This document shows positions 34,590 through 46,749 of a DNA stretch of 64,000 nt, piece after piece. The position numbers and the translations under genes are program-made. How positions within the stretch are numbered: the stretch's first letter is position 1; every line of letters starts with the position of its first letter. Location of the stretch: NCBI GenBank assembly GCA_050084515.1, contig CM114275.1, positions 4,650,001 to 4,714,000 on the forward strand. The letters are read 5' to 3'. This stretch comes from Blasia pusilla (taxonomy: Eukaryota > Marchantiophyta > Marchantiopsida > Blasiales). The notes beneath the pieces were generated by a model. It was not told the DNA's origin. It did no database searches and saw only the letters and a program-made list of their open reading frames with translations.

Positions 34590-35988
34590 ATGGAACAGTA
34601 GCTAGCGCACGCGGAAGCTCTATAAGAAGCCCGCAAAATCAGATTCAAAGAACACAGGATGAACTTGCGCAGCAGCGCCAAACCATGTTTGACAATGTGA
34701 GTGAGGCGACAACACCGCTTGAAGTACCTGTCGCAGTTTCTAAACCTGTGGTTCGTGTAGCTAGGGAGCCGCCCAATTCACCTCCCCATTCAGTATCGGT
34801 GGCTAAACGCCATGGCGCACAGGTTCAAGATGAGAGACGCCGGTTGCAGTGGTCGAAGCGGGCAGAACCTCCCATCTACAATGGAGAGCAGGACCTGAGT
34901 TTATTCGAGTCATGGGAATTGGCTATGTCATTGTATCTACAATGTTTTGCTTAGGCAGGGTGGTTCACGTACGCATATTCCCACTTAGGAGAAGTAGTTT
35001 GTCGCTGGTTGATGGTGGTGCAGCGCGAGCATGAAGTCGCCGCATAGCCGCCCATTAGCATGTGGGAGGAGCTGAAGCACTTGATTAGAGCGCGGCTAGT
35101 GCTCGCCAATGAATATGTGCTTAGATGCAAGGCGGTGGAGTCTTTTTGTCAGATTGGCAGTATTTGGGATTACATATTTGAATTTGGTCACTTGGCAACT
35201 CTAGCGGGAATGACGAATATGGAAGAGAGGGGCTATCAGTTCATCGCAAGATTACAACACTTCTACACCATGAAGGTGGAAGAGTGGGGGGGATGAGTTG
35301 CCATTGGAAGCCATGTTTAAGAAGTTGGAGAATGTGGAATTCGCGCGGCGAGAGCACGCTCGTCTGGCGACAACTAGACCAGCAATGTGCGAATTCAAAC
35401 TGGCTAGGCGATGGAGAATTGGCAAAGCAAGCTGCCAAATTCAAGGCCGCGGACGGCTGGGACACAACGGGAAATTCGGTACTACAGCGCGGGGATTTGG
35501 CGCCCTGCCACTGCGGGCTAGACTCGGAGGTTCATCGATGGGGTCACTTCTGAACCGGGCTTCCCAGACGCAGGCCCAAAACATGCACGTGCCAACCATA
35601 TCTAAGACACCAAGATCTGGACCACGGGAAAATTTTGGAGCGGCGCCGGGCAGATCTTTGGTGACGCCCACCATGTCTGATGCGCGTCGCTATTTTCGGT
35701 ATGGCCAGGTGAGACATTTTGTGAAGGAATGTTCGAATGCTGGTCTATTCTTTGCTGATGGAGAGCTTGCAGCTGAACCGGATCAGCAAGATGCCATCGG
35801 CAACACTAGAACCATTGAAGGTGTATCTAAGTTGGGATCGGGTATGTCTGAATTTGGTACTGGTGTGAATAGATGTTTGCCATGGGTGCGTGTGTCTATT
35901 AAAGGGCAAGCGATGTATTTCTTGTTGGACACGGGGGCTAATGTGCCCAGAGCACATGGATTGAGGACCAAAGCATGCTATGAGTAAT
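34590..35988 (+). pseudogene. gag-protease remnant of an LTR retrotransposon
   Basis: Downstream of the primer-binding site the plus strand encodes a gag: IYNGEQDLSLFESWE (34.87 kb), WEELKHLIRARLVLANEY and FEFGHLATLAGMTNMEERGY (35.06-35.26 kb). A linker follows, then a defective zinc knuckle at about 35685-35735. Then comes an aspartic protease start, VSIKGQAMYFLLDTGANV (35.89-35.95 kb), with the active-site DTGA. TAG stops (34953-34955 and near 35045) and frameshifts break it. Both first cysteines of the knuckle read Tyr (YFRYGQVRHFVKEC). Reverse transcriptase and integrase are missing. Gypsy-type is inferred from gag style. Confidence 0.8.
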
Positions 35989-36740
35989 AGGACGGAGAGC
36001 TTCAAGGATTGAGCACACCATGCAAAGCCAGCTTCATGGATCATGTAAGTGGATGTTATCTGAACACGGCCATTCAAAGAATTATAGGGCTTAGAAATAT
36101 GATTGTTGGATCCTTGAGTGGACCCATGTGAGCTCTGTCATGGTGTCCCTATTTCTGTATCTGGTGGATCTACACTACAAGCACTTATATCAGGGGGGAG
36201 TATGGGTGCAGAAACTACCTCCACATCCACCACTGTCTCTACATTGTTTAAGTCATCCAGATGTTTCCTTTTTCTGGCTCCTTCCTCTCACCAATACTTG
36301 CTCTCAAGAACATGACAAACACCTCCAAGGTCTGCAACCTCTATGTCTCCCTCAAAGTCTCGTTTTACCCTCCCATCTTCTTCATCAAAAAATCAAAATC
36401 AGATTTGAAAGTGTGTTTAGAGAGTCTGGCCCGGAGGTCCACAAGTTTTTCCCTTTCTTTGTAAAACACGAAACCTGCAGTTCCAAGATTGGAAATGTGT
36501 CTTGATTCATGAGTGTGTGGATTATGATAAAAAAAAAATGTTACGTACCAATGAACATACGTAGAACATTGGGAGCGATCACATCCGACTATTTTGCACT
36601 TTGGAGAGTTAGTAGTTTCTATAAAAAAATTCAAGGGGGGATTGAAAAGGTGAGAAGGGTAACTTATACAAGGGAGGATTTAATAAGAAATGTTTGCTAG
36701 TTCGAAGATTTAATTTTGAAGAGAGGAGAAGAGAGAAAGG

Positions 36741-36905
36741 GATAAATGTTCAATAAGGGAGAGCTTCGTAAGAATTCTTGTTTAAAGGGTTCATTTCAAT
36801 TGGAAATGAGAGGAGAGATAGGGGTAAATGTTCAATAAGGGAGAGCTTCATAAGAATTCTTGTTTAAAGGGTTAATTTCAATTGGAAATGAGAGGAGAGA
36901 TAGGG
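36741..36905. repeat. 82-bp tandem repeat, two copies
   Basis: Two adjacent near-identical units share GTTCAATAAGGGAGAGCTTC, then TAAGAATTCTTG and TTTCAATTGGAAATGAGAGG. The shared EcoRI-like GAATTC and CAATTG palindromes lie in both units. Confidence 0.85.
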
Positions 36906-36983
36906 AGTAGACTTTCAATATAAGATAAGGAATGAGAAAGGGATCAATTGCTTTCATTACCCAACCCTCCCCCCCACCCCAAA

Positions 36984-37023
36984 GAAGAAGAAGAAGAAGA
37001 AGAAGAAGAAGAATAAGAAGAAG
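36984..37023. repeat. (GAA)n microsatellite
   Basis: About 11 GAA units interrupted by one ATA, in a purine-rich context. Confidence 0.9.
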
Positions 37024-39026
37024 GGAAGGCTGTACTAAGCAAGGAGGGCATGCTTGGGATGAGGACTAGTGGAATGAAGATAAGTCGAGCCTCTCCAAAG
37101 AGCTAGAGAGGATCCTTGAGCCTAATGCATAGCACAAGCACAAAATTACTAGTATTAATTAAGGTAGGATATTCTTTTTTCAACAAACACATGGATGTGT
37201 TAATTGGTACTTGCCCATGTTGGTTAGTTGAATATATAGTGAAGAAACCATTCTATGAAAAAAAAGGATATATGAGTAAACCCTCATGATAATATTTTCT
37301 TTAAAAACCATTAAGATGTGGAGGAGAAATCTGAAGTATGCATAATTTTTCCCTTAAGGAAGACTCACAAGTTTCTAAGAACATATAACTTTCAAAAAGA
37401 GGGAAATCGGGGAGAGTGACCCTAGAGTCCAATGCATTGAAGGGCTCAAAACTACTAGTAGTACAGATTAGTACTTTAACTATTTGTAGTATGTCCAATC
37501 CAAATTTAAATAAGATTTTTCCATTATAAACAAAATTCTTTTCAATAAAATTTATGGAAAGGTACAAGGGTTTTTAAATTGGAAGTTATTACGACCCCAA
37601 TTACTTCTTTCCAATTTTCATAGAGATAGTAGAGCATGCAATAAAGTGTTCGTTTGCAATTTTCTCTACATGATCCACCTCAGCACGTTCACTATGTGGC
37701 ATTTGAACCTATAAGATCACATTTTTTTTAGTTTCATGAGCTTAAGGAAACTTCGAGGACAACAATATGCGCGGATGGGGAATTAGTGGAGGCGTAGTGG
37801 TGGAATTGCTAGTAAGTTGGCTAAACTAGTAGGCTCAAAATTCTTGTGTGTCAGAGGGAACGAGTTGCAAGAGTATTATGGTGGGATACGCTAACAACCC
37901 CAAACTCGGGGTGGGAGCTGGGATTTGTCATACACTCACATTTTAGACAATTGGAAGTTTCCGGAAATATTGGGGAGGGGCATTGGCAAATTTGATCGTG
38001 GACAACTTTGTTTCACCAATGATGAGCTGCTGCAAGTATGGAGTATTGACACAACTTGCATTTTGGGGTTTTTTTTTAGTTTGGGTTGTGTATAGGTAGT
38101 GGGAAGCGTTCCTCAAAAACTCAAGAACCCTTATCACTCTTATAACCCTATCACAAAGCCCCAACCAAGAATGAAGAATGAGTATGAAAATGCTTTCATC
38201 ATTACTTCCCTCATAGCTAGGGATAGTTAAGAAAGTATGATCATCATTGAGAACAACCAATTCCCTAGCTTTGAGTGAGGATGTATGAATTCCACACTTT
38301 TGATTAGTGCATTAGTGCTAGTAAAAGAGCATTAGTGCACTTTTACTTCTTTGTGCATTAGTGCTAGTAAAAGTGAACTCCTCAATCTTGTAGATATCGG
38401 AGGATGTACTAAACCAAAACCAATGCATTTTTTTCCTTTTCAAACTTTGGTGCTATTTAGTCATTTAGTCATTACGGCCTCTACAGATATGTGTCATTTT
38501 TTTTTCTCGACGTTTAGAGTATCCACGTGTACTCCACACGTGTGTTTAGTAATTGTATACTACTTTCCCCCTCTCAAGGCATCATGGTTGTACACATAAA
38601 AGTTGCACAGAAATGAGTCCTTTGTCCTGGTTTTTTTGGTACCGTGATCACCCATTCAAGCTCGGGACGTGGGAATGAGTGTGTGCAAGGATCAAACAAG
38701 TGTGCAGGCTATGAGCCCTTGCCATGCCCACATTGAGTTTAAACATGGCTCGCATTGGCCCATGGTAGGCTTGTTGGGCCTACACTTCCATGCACCCGCC
38801 CTTTACTAGCCTAGTGTGGGCTAGTGTGGGCTTGATGTGAACCTCCGTGGGCTTGGTGCGGGTCAGAGAATATATGGCAAGAATGGGCGACGGGTCGTTG
38901 GACTAGGTGTGGGCTGGTCAAGTCCACGTCTACGTTGCGGGCTCAGGTGTAGGTTGTGGAAACCCAGGCCCGCACGAACATGTTCATCCTTAGGACAAAC
39001 ATAAGTCTGCGGACATGGACTTTTTT

Positions 39027-39770
39027 TGTCGCGACCCTCATAACCAAACGAGTGCCAATCTGAACATCCAAACTCTAGAGAGCTCACGCTAGGATGGTTT
39101 GCGCTTTGGAGTTAGAGAAACACAAGCGGGAGACGCAAGCGCGGCAAGCGTTTCAAGTGTTTCATGCATTTATGGTCGCGACTAAGGAAACCGAAACCAA
39201 ACGCAAAACCTAGACTTCAAGAAGATGAGTCTCGAAAGGAGACGCGGCCAAAGGTGAGAACCGGATTAGGGGCGCGGTTAGCGTTTGGAGTTTTTTACTG
39301 TACTTTTGATCATAAATTTTAGTTATGAGATGCATTTTGGGACAAATAACGTAGCGTTGGAAAGCTTATGCAAATTTAGTTCCAACGCACTAAAGATCTT
39401 GGAAAATTATTAAGCAAAAGCCGAGATATGGGCCAAAACCTTATGTGAAGGGAGTCGGGTTGAGGGCCAAAATTAAAAGAGGTGCTCCTTCCCAAAGGTA
39501 GGGGGACCCCGGAGATCCCCAGATGTACTAGTAAGGGGGAAGGTCTCCAAGGGTGCTTGAGAGTTGAACCCCACTTTGGGCGCCGCGGGGTGACTCAAGG
39601 GCACATAACACGGGAGTTTGGCATTGGGATTCAAAACCTGAACCAAGTTTAATAGAATGGATTTTGGAGATCCCTATTGAATTTCAACTTGCGACCCATA
39701 TCATTGAGTCTCGGTTGGGGACTCATTTGAGGTCCGTTGGACAACTGGGACCGCTAGGCGCGTGTCATGG
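39027..39770 (+). mobile_element. LTR fragment, copy B of the 28.8-kb family
   Basis: It starts TGTCGCGACCCTCATAACCA, keeping the TG end lost in copy A. It shares a diverged colinear series of blocks with 28807-29410, then stops matching near 39765, so its 3' part and the following internal region are gone. It is a truncated solo LTR or an insertion-cut copy. Confidence 0.7.
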
Positions 39771-42047
39771 TAGATGAAACATAGGGCGAGATAGTATCGA
39801 GGCCTTAGAGAGGTCCTGTACATCCCTATTTTGAGAGGTCATATGTGACCTGCTCTTAGGAGATGACCTACAAGTGTAGTTCACCCTTCCCTTCATGAGG
39901 AGTGGCAACCATGGAGAGGTTGATCTTTCCAACCAGAAACATTGTGCAAATATAACTTGTCTCAAACTTCTGCTTACTTTTGTCGGGTCATGGTGCATCC
40001 ATTCAAGACAACTTCATGTTGAGATCATAAGCATATTTAGGTGTTTCGTGTTGTGAACCAAACATGGGCTACATTCATGGACATCCCTCATTTAGATCCA
40101 CATCTGGTTTCAAGGTCTGTGCATGGACTAAATCGTCTGCTGGCTCTTTCATGTTGACTAGTATGCATGAAAAAGCTATGGATGTGAGGTTTTCTGGATT
40201 GGTCCATCACTCAAACAAATCTTCGGAATCCTATCTTCTTGAAATGCATACAAAGACCGTGACAACTTTTACTTGTTTATTCATATGTGCACTTTCAGTC
40301 TGAGATTTGAGTTTACAGTATAAGTGCTGCATCTTGCCCACAGACCTGGTCTCAAGAATCCATTCACCCCAAGGGCAAACAACAGTGCACTTCAATTTGA
40401 ATATAGTGCTAGGACAAACCAACCTGGTCGTATAAAGCTTCAAATTTCAATCTGAACTTAGGACTGACTGAAAGCCTAGGATTTCATAGAATCCACTTTA
40501 TTCTTAAAACAAACCTCAAAAGAGGACAAAAAAAGGCAATAACATCCCGAGAAGAGAGAGTCAAGAAATGCAAAATGGAGTGCAAAAAGAAAATGAATGA
40601 ATCCTAGGATTTGGATTGAGGTTTAGAGCTACTTAATGTTCGTTAAGGTAGGACCCAAATCCATCCTAAATGTATGGGAATAACTGTGGAAGCATTAATC
40701 CACACTAGCATACCGTTGAAAAGGTAGGCACGCATCAATTGAACTGGACGCACAGCGTACTCCATAGGTTGAAGGGCAAAATGCCATAGGTCAGAAGAGT
40801 AAAAAATGATGGAATGAGTGAATCTGAATAGTACAACTGAAAGGCAACTCATAAACATCATGATATCAGAATGATTCCCTCAGCTCTTTGAAATACATGA
40901 TCCTCACATACAAACAGTTCCAGGTTGGCCACGGAGAACTGACTCAACGTTTGCCACTACTTCACCAAATTACACAACTAAACATCTAATTTAAAAATTA
41001 AGAACACCAGTTTGTGGGGACATACAGACAACCAAGATCCATGACAGTCTGCACAGCCAAAGAGTGAGATATATAGTAAGCTAAACTCTGAGCATGTGAA
41101 TTTAAGTTCTGGTTCATGACATCCTTCACCATGGTCCAAATTTCAAATTGCATTAGAGGAGAAATCCTATGTGACTAGTTTCTGGAATTTCACGTCCAAC
41201 ATAAAATCCAGAGACAACCTTCATCCTTGATGACGAATCTGTCACACCATATTTGTGAAGGTTGGGCCAAGAGTGGGAACCAGCCAGACCCTCAATTTGA
41301 TTGATTTTGAAGCCATGACGAAGGGCATCGTAATCCAGAAAAACCCAGTTTTGGAGGTGAAGCTACAGGTGCTTTCAAATAGGCAAACTCACCGATCCTT
41401 CTTCTATAAGGATATTGTCTCTGCTGTTGGTGAGTTTCGTCGTTAGGGGGGGAATGCCACCTTCTTCCGTTTCTGGTCTTGTTGTAGCCTTCAGGTTTTG
41501 ACTCTTTGAGTCCCCCTCTTTTGTACTTCCGATGGGTTTTCCATCACACGTTTTTATCGAAGTGCATCATTTCCCTGTCCCTTCTATAAAACACTTCCTG
41601 TTTCAATACACCTCTACAACACTACCAGTTTGCAAACAATCCTGAAAGACTCTCATTGAAAACCACTATGCACTGTTTATCAAATCATAGCCAGACTAAT
41701 GATGGATCATTCATGCTCCTGGGATCACACTCCAGCTTTTAGCACATAATGAAGTCAAAAGCTTTTCTGTGGGGAACTTGCAATTTAAGAAGGATCTTTG
41801 TGTCACTGGTAGTGTTGACATTTGTTATAATTTTGAAGGTGAAAGCTGAATGTACCAGCTCAGAAACAGAGAGAACGCCCATATTGATCTCTAACCGATT
41901 GTCGCTTACGGACACAGTGGGAGGAATGTAAAAGATCAACACAATCTTTGGTCTGAAACTGCCTATCTTTGGCTAGTTCAACTTACGACCTAAGGCCAGA
42001 TTCTACTCTCTTCCTATGATGCTTGACCATGAGGGCTACACCTTTCT
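39771..42047. other. 3' flank of TRAPPC2L, no recognised gene
   Basis: Short frames only. A plus-strand frame at 41255-41446 (IDFEAMTKGIVIQKNPVLEV) looks protein-like and runs into the dispersed repeat tail at about 41460-41552, so it may be retroelement coding sequence. The family was not identified. The last part up to 42047 probably holds the 3' UTR of the minus-strand TRAPP gene. Confidence 0.4.
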
Positions 42048-44626
42048 TCATGAGGTTGGAGCAATGCCAAAAGATTTCACAATGCTACTGACTCTTTCAG
42101 CAAACAGAGGAGACGTGATTCTCTTTCCGGGCACATGAAATGGATTTGACGCAGCATCTACATAGGCTGCATGAAAGCGTCTGAAAAACTGCCAAAGAAA
42201 GACATTGTATGTCAGTTACTACTCACAGCCGCTTTTAGACTTGCACATACTCACATATGCATGGTAAAACAGGTCCATCACTTTCTGACACGAGCAGATA
42301 GGCCACTTGGAATCCAGGTCCCAAAAGCACAAGAGTGGTTCAACGGGACAACCAGACCAGGAACAAATCCGTGCTGTCTTAAAAAATGAACACATTAAGG
42401 CACATCCATATGCAAACCCCAAATATCCAGCCCATCAGACTGTTCTACTTAAGCGTCACAAACTCCACAACTTCTTCAATCGTGCACCTAAGAGATGGCA
42501 CAGCACTTTCCCTTTTCAACATAGAGAACTACCCTAGTGGTAATTAACCTAGGTGCACCAAACGTCACCAAAGATATGACTATGATTACTTTAGTTCAGC
42601 AGGTAATGACCTCCTTTAGTGACCATGTAGGAACAGCTCTGTTATCAATGTTCCGGTCCTGCAGCCACTCCAGATACTCTTCTCATAAAGAAGAGTCTAT
42701 CATAGCTTGTGAACATAGACCCTACGTCGTTCAGAGGGGCGGTTAACAAGGCAAATCACTAAAATAACTTATAGCTGTATGCTCAGGTGACAGGAGGGTT
42801 GAAACCTGCAAGAGATAGACGGATATGTATGAAAGACAGAATAAACTGATTTCGCGTCCATGGGGACCCAATAGACTAATGGGACTTGAAAGTAACAGAA
42901 GTAGAAGACGAAAACTATGACTCCAACAAAAAGCACCAAGAGTTGACCATCATATTCACAAGTTTGTACAAGTTAATTTGCCCGGAAAAACGAAAACCGA
43001 TCATGTTGTTCTTAATCAAAAGAGGCAACTACCGTACAGACTAGAAAGATTCAATCTAGAACAGGATGGATCTGACAAAGAAACTGGTGTGTCGAGGCAA
43101 GGTATTACCTTCTACATGTTTCCAGGGACCTTAATCCACAACAGACACAGAATTATTGTCTCATCAACCCATGATCTCACGACCATGGGTTCAGGGAATA
43201 CTGATGAGTTATCCTAATTTACAGGTTCTTGTAACTGCTCCAAAAGGCAAGAGAGACTTACATTCCTGACATCTGCATCCCTTAGGTCTTGATCAGTTGT
43301 CACCAGGATGAATTTGATTTTTGTGTTGCTCAGATATCCAAAACTGCCAAAAAAGACAACTCCCCCTGTTAACTATGATAATATTCCCATGCAAGGTAGA
43401 TCAACAGAGGATTTGCTCATTTTGTATTTAGGATTGTGTGGTCAAGTTATAAGAACTTCGGAGGAAGCATTCACAGAGAAATGCGGAAAAGGACACCAGT
43501 TTCTGTAAATATCGATCTTGATCCATTGGCCTTGTGAAACACAGAGGTAAATCTCTCCGTTTGGCAAACACAAAAACATTCATTCAGACTTTTTCTCAGA
43601 CGTCTAGGACCTCAAAAGACCCGATTGATGATATTATGGTTTAGAGACCTTACACTTTATAGTCTTCAGTAGGATAGAGGAGTCCAAGAAATGTCTCGTT
43701 CAAACTCACTCCTAATTTCTTAGGGTTACTCACTGGAGACAGAATCAGTACAAAATTCAGTACAAATGCTGGTAAATACTGGAGGTACATCACCGCTACC
43801 TTATTCACACCATGACACCTGACTCAAAATGAGGGTCAATGACCAAAAAAGGGAGAAAGGCACCTCTCCACGCGAGGAATTCTTCTTCAAACCATTCAGA
43901 TATCTTCACTCGTTACCTTAGGACTTGTCACCACTATAGTATTCTGTACAAATATGGCAGGCATTTATGTCCGCAGGGGATCCTTGCGTACATATTCCGA
44001 GTGCAGAATTCTAGAATCTACGCACAAAGTGGATACGAATTATACCTTTCTCATCGATTACATCCAGAGAACAATGGACAATGTAATGGAACTTGAGAGC
44101 ATCGTCTCCGTTTGTAAAGCTTTGTAAGTAGAGAGGATTGTTCTGTACAAAATAAGTTGACTTTTAGAGAGACGATGTCGTGCAATCTCTCAAGAATGTG
44201 TAGCTGGTCCTGGAATGAACTAAACCACAAATATAGAAGAGAGATAGATGATATATTTCTACGCAGATATGAGTCATGAGATCCAAAAAGTAGCATCTGT
44301 CCTAATCTCCACCGTACTGACAGACGATCTATTCTTATTTGAAGGCGTCACGATCAGCTATTCCACTTTCCTTTCCAACGACATGGCACGCCCAACAAGT
44401 CTAGCTACGTTTACACAAGGAACTACATTTCGAGACTCGTCACTTCTAATTACCCTAACAACGACCACACTGAATCCGCTTTCTTACATCGACGAGATCC
44501 ACGCTCGTCCAGGCAGATGATTCATGCGAAACGTCCAATCGCAGATCTACGAATTTGAACGTGACAATTACGATTGGGCAAAACTTCACATACCTGCTGT
44601 CCCACAACAGCCACGCACACGATCAT
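42048..44626 (-). CDS. TRAPPC2L: TRAPP complex subunit 2-like (TRAPPC2L), 5 exons
   Basis: A small longin-fold subunit of the TRAPP tethering complexes, which act as Rab exchange factors at the Golgi (yeast counterpart Tca17). Exons (minus): 44626-44594, 44142-44046, 43732-43654, 43343-43262, 42188-42048. All introns are GT-AG and phases close to a 143-aa protein, the usual length. The start reads [11 protein letters not shown]. Then [94 protein letters not shown] and a C-terminal [12 protein letters not shown]. It differs from the related sedlin (TRAPPC2) in the [14 protein letters not shown] and HVPGK blocks. No damage was seen, so it is probably functional. It stands alone among repeats. 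Confidence 0.94.
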
Positions 44627-45694
44627 CCTCGCTATCCTGAACTGAAACCTCCCGCGGCTCGCTGCTTCTCGTCCTCCTCATCAAATGCTCGTGATGTCCG
44701 GGAGGAATATCACTGCTATAGCCGGACACAGCCCTATGTGCGTCTCTGGCCACCAAGTAGCACGCCCCTCGTAGTCTCAGACCACTGTACAATTCTCACA
44801 TCCTCTGGAAATTCCTTTCTGTGCCCCGAGTGAGTTATCCGACGGCTCCTCGAAGATTCACTACTCCAGCTTTCTCCGTAAATTCCTGTGTTAAAAACAC
44901 GCTTATTATTAGTGTTCAATCAACGAAACATGGGTTTACTATAAGAAGGGTAAAACTTATTATTAGTGTTCAAAGAAACATGGGGTTAATGGAAGTAGGA
45001 GGGTAAGAAGAAGAAGAAAAAATTCTAGAAGAAGTGCAACATCATAACTATTTAACATCTTAGTTTACCTGCATGAGAATTTCTTTTCATTAACAAAATT
45101 ATTTGAAGCATTATGAGGTTAGGGAATACCTAACCCATAGAGGTTAGGAAATACCTAGGTTAAAATCACGATCATATCACTAGTGTATGTGAAATTAGAA
45201 ATTAGTCCATGAAAGTTCATCTTTTTAAGTAAAACTATTGAATAATGTTATTGAAAGGAGCTTGGATGGATTAACAAATTACTCTGGTGGCCCCACATGA
45301 TTGAGTGGTTGTTAGTAGTGACTGGCTATGGAACTATATGATTTTCACCTTCAATTATAGAAAATATGCAAATAATTGTTGTTCAACTTGAAGTAAGTGG
45401 CATGTGGTGTGAAAAGAGTGTTCCACATCTAAAAGGAAAAAACTAGCATTATATTTTTATCACATTGTACTCGTGCCCAATTGCGCGTCGTATTTTAATC
45501 ATAGATTTTGCTTTGAGTTTGGAGCTATAACATTTAGGGTGTTTTCATATGTCATCGGAGAGTAATTGCTTCAAATTTTCACGATCAGAAAATGCGACGT
45601 TTGACCACACACACACACACACAAATATAACATGAAAAAATTATGTACATGTATATCTAGGTTGCACACAAACAATGTCGTGCGCCTACTGTCC
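44627..45694. other. Upstream region of TRAPPC2L and AT-rich DNA
   Basis: The promoter is presumably just above 44626. A direct repeat, CTTATTATTAGTGTTCAA then AAACATGGG, occurs at about 44900 and again at about 44957. A short (CA)8 run lies at 45608-45622. Beyond 45.0 kb the DNA is AT-rich with no coding signal. Confidence 0.45.
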
Positions 45695-45870
45695 TCGAAC
45701 GCCAATCTTAGTGTTGCGGAAGCGTACGTTCAGTATGACACCCTCTCATTGCCCACCTGCACCCAAACGCACTCACGTTAGTTTGGCTTTGGGACAAGCA
45801 GCCTTCCAACCCACCGAGTCCTAGACTCAGCATCTCATCAAGCTCAACCTTCTCTCATTCTTAGGTTTTC
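45695..45870 (-). mobile_element. Inverted LTR fragment, copy C of the 28.8-kb family
   Basis: The plus strand here (GTTGCGGAAGCGTACGTTCA, CACCCAAACGCACTC, CTCATCAAGCTCAACCTT) is the reverse complement of copy A around 29490-29645, with about 15-25% divergence by eye. It is a partial LTR in opposite orientation. Confidence 0.7.
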
Positions 45871-45940
45871 AACACGTGCAAGTCTTTTGAGACTTGGGAC
45901 AAATTTTCTCGTTAGTCTAGGCACCTACAACGGCATTTGC

Positions 45941-46050
45941 GCGTGCGAATACACATCGCTGCCAACATACATTGGCTGTCATGCACACACATGTATAAGA
46001 TCTATCTAGCTATGAATCCTAACATCTCTACACATGAATGACTAGACAAC
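45941..46050. repeat. Partial third copy of the 23.3/24.0-kb repeat
   Basis: GCGAATACACATCGCTGCCA and following bases resemble the start of the 23341-23471 and 23952-24082 repeats; similarity fades after roughly 50-100 bp. Confidence 0.45.
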
Positions 46051-46749
46051 CCCAATATAAAGTTGAATCCGAAGTGTAAGTTGTGATGAAATTTGCAATC
46101 AACCGTACTTCATCCAAACAGCCATACTCATGATTCAGATACGCAATGGTGTGATAGCAAGAGAAATTGTACACAAGGATTTCCAAAATGTGCGATCTCC
46201 TTATTGATCACTCCTAGCCCACTCTTCAAGAAAGAATCCAGGCACAATACATGCACGTTGCATTATATCATGGATCCCAATAAGGGTGTGCTATCCTGAG
46301 GAGATAAGCTCCAAATGAGACTCATCTGAGGTATACCCCCTTGGACATCTCCATGGGTGACCTGTACATACATGTCACCTCCCTTCTAGCAGGTCACTAC
46401 CAACCAGTAGTACACTCATACTACCTCCCTAACAACTACACATGTGGTCCCCTCATGAGACCCACTACCAACTAACCCATGACCTTATAGGTACAAGTGG
46501 AGCCATACCTATCCAATTTGATTGAAATGTCACTTTGAGAGTAAGGAAAATGCGATTGTGTAGTGTAAGTGTTTGTTTCATTCACAAACCATGGTTTGGG
46601 TCTGACGCATGTATAATGTACTGTTGTATGTCTGTATTGTAAGGACAGATGCTTTGCTGTCTTGTCCTCCTTTGCTGACTACATGAAGTCAAGGCACGTC
46701 CAAGCAATTATTAAGCCCATTCTCGCTGATTAAACCTTATTCACTAGTT
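46051..46749. other. Non-coding DNA before the Helitron remnant
   Basis: Short frames only; nothing recognised. It may be the leader of the Helitron remnant that starts at 46750. Confidence 0.3.

Larger units (their letters stand above)
35989..39026. other. Low-complexity and repeat-rich DNA, no gene seen
   Basis: Short frames only. It contains an 82-bp tandem repeat, a GAA run, and near 38300-38370 a short repeat of GTGCATTAGTGCTAGTAAAA. About 40 bp near 38500-38545 resembles the hairpin region at 17600-17645. A 105-aa minus frame at 37943-38260 is unassigned. Confidence 0.4.
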
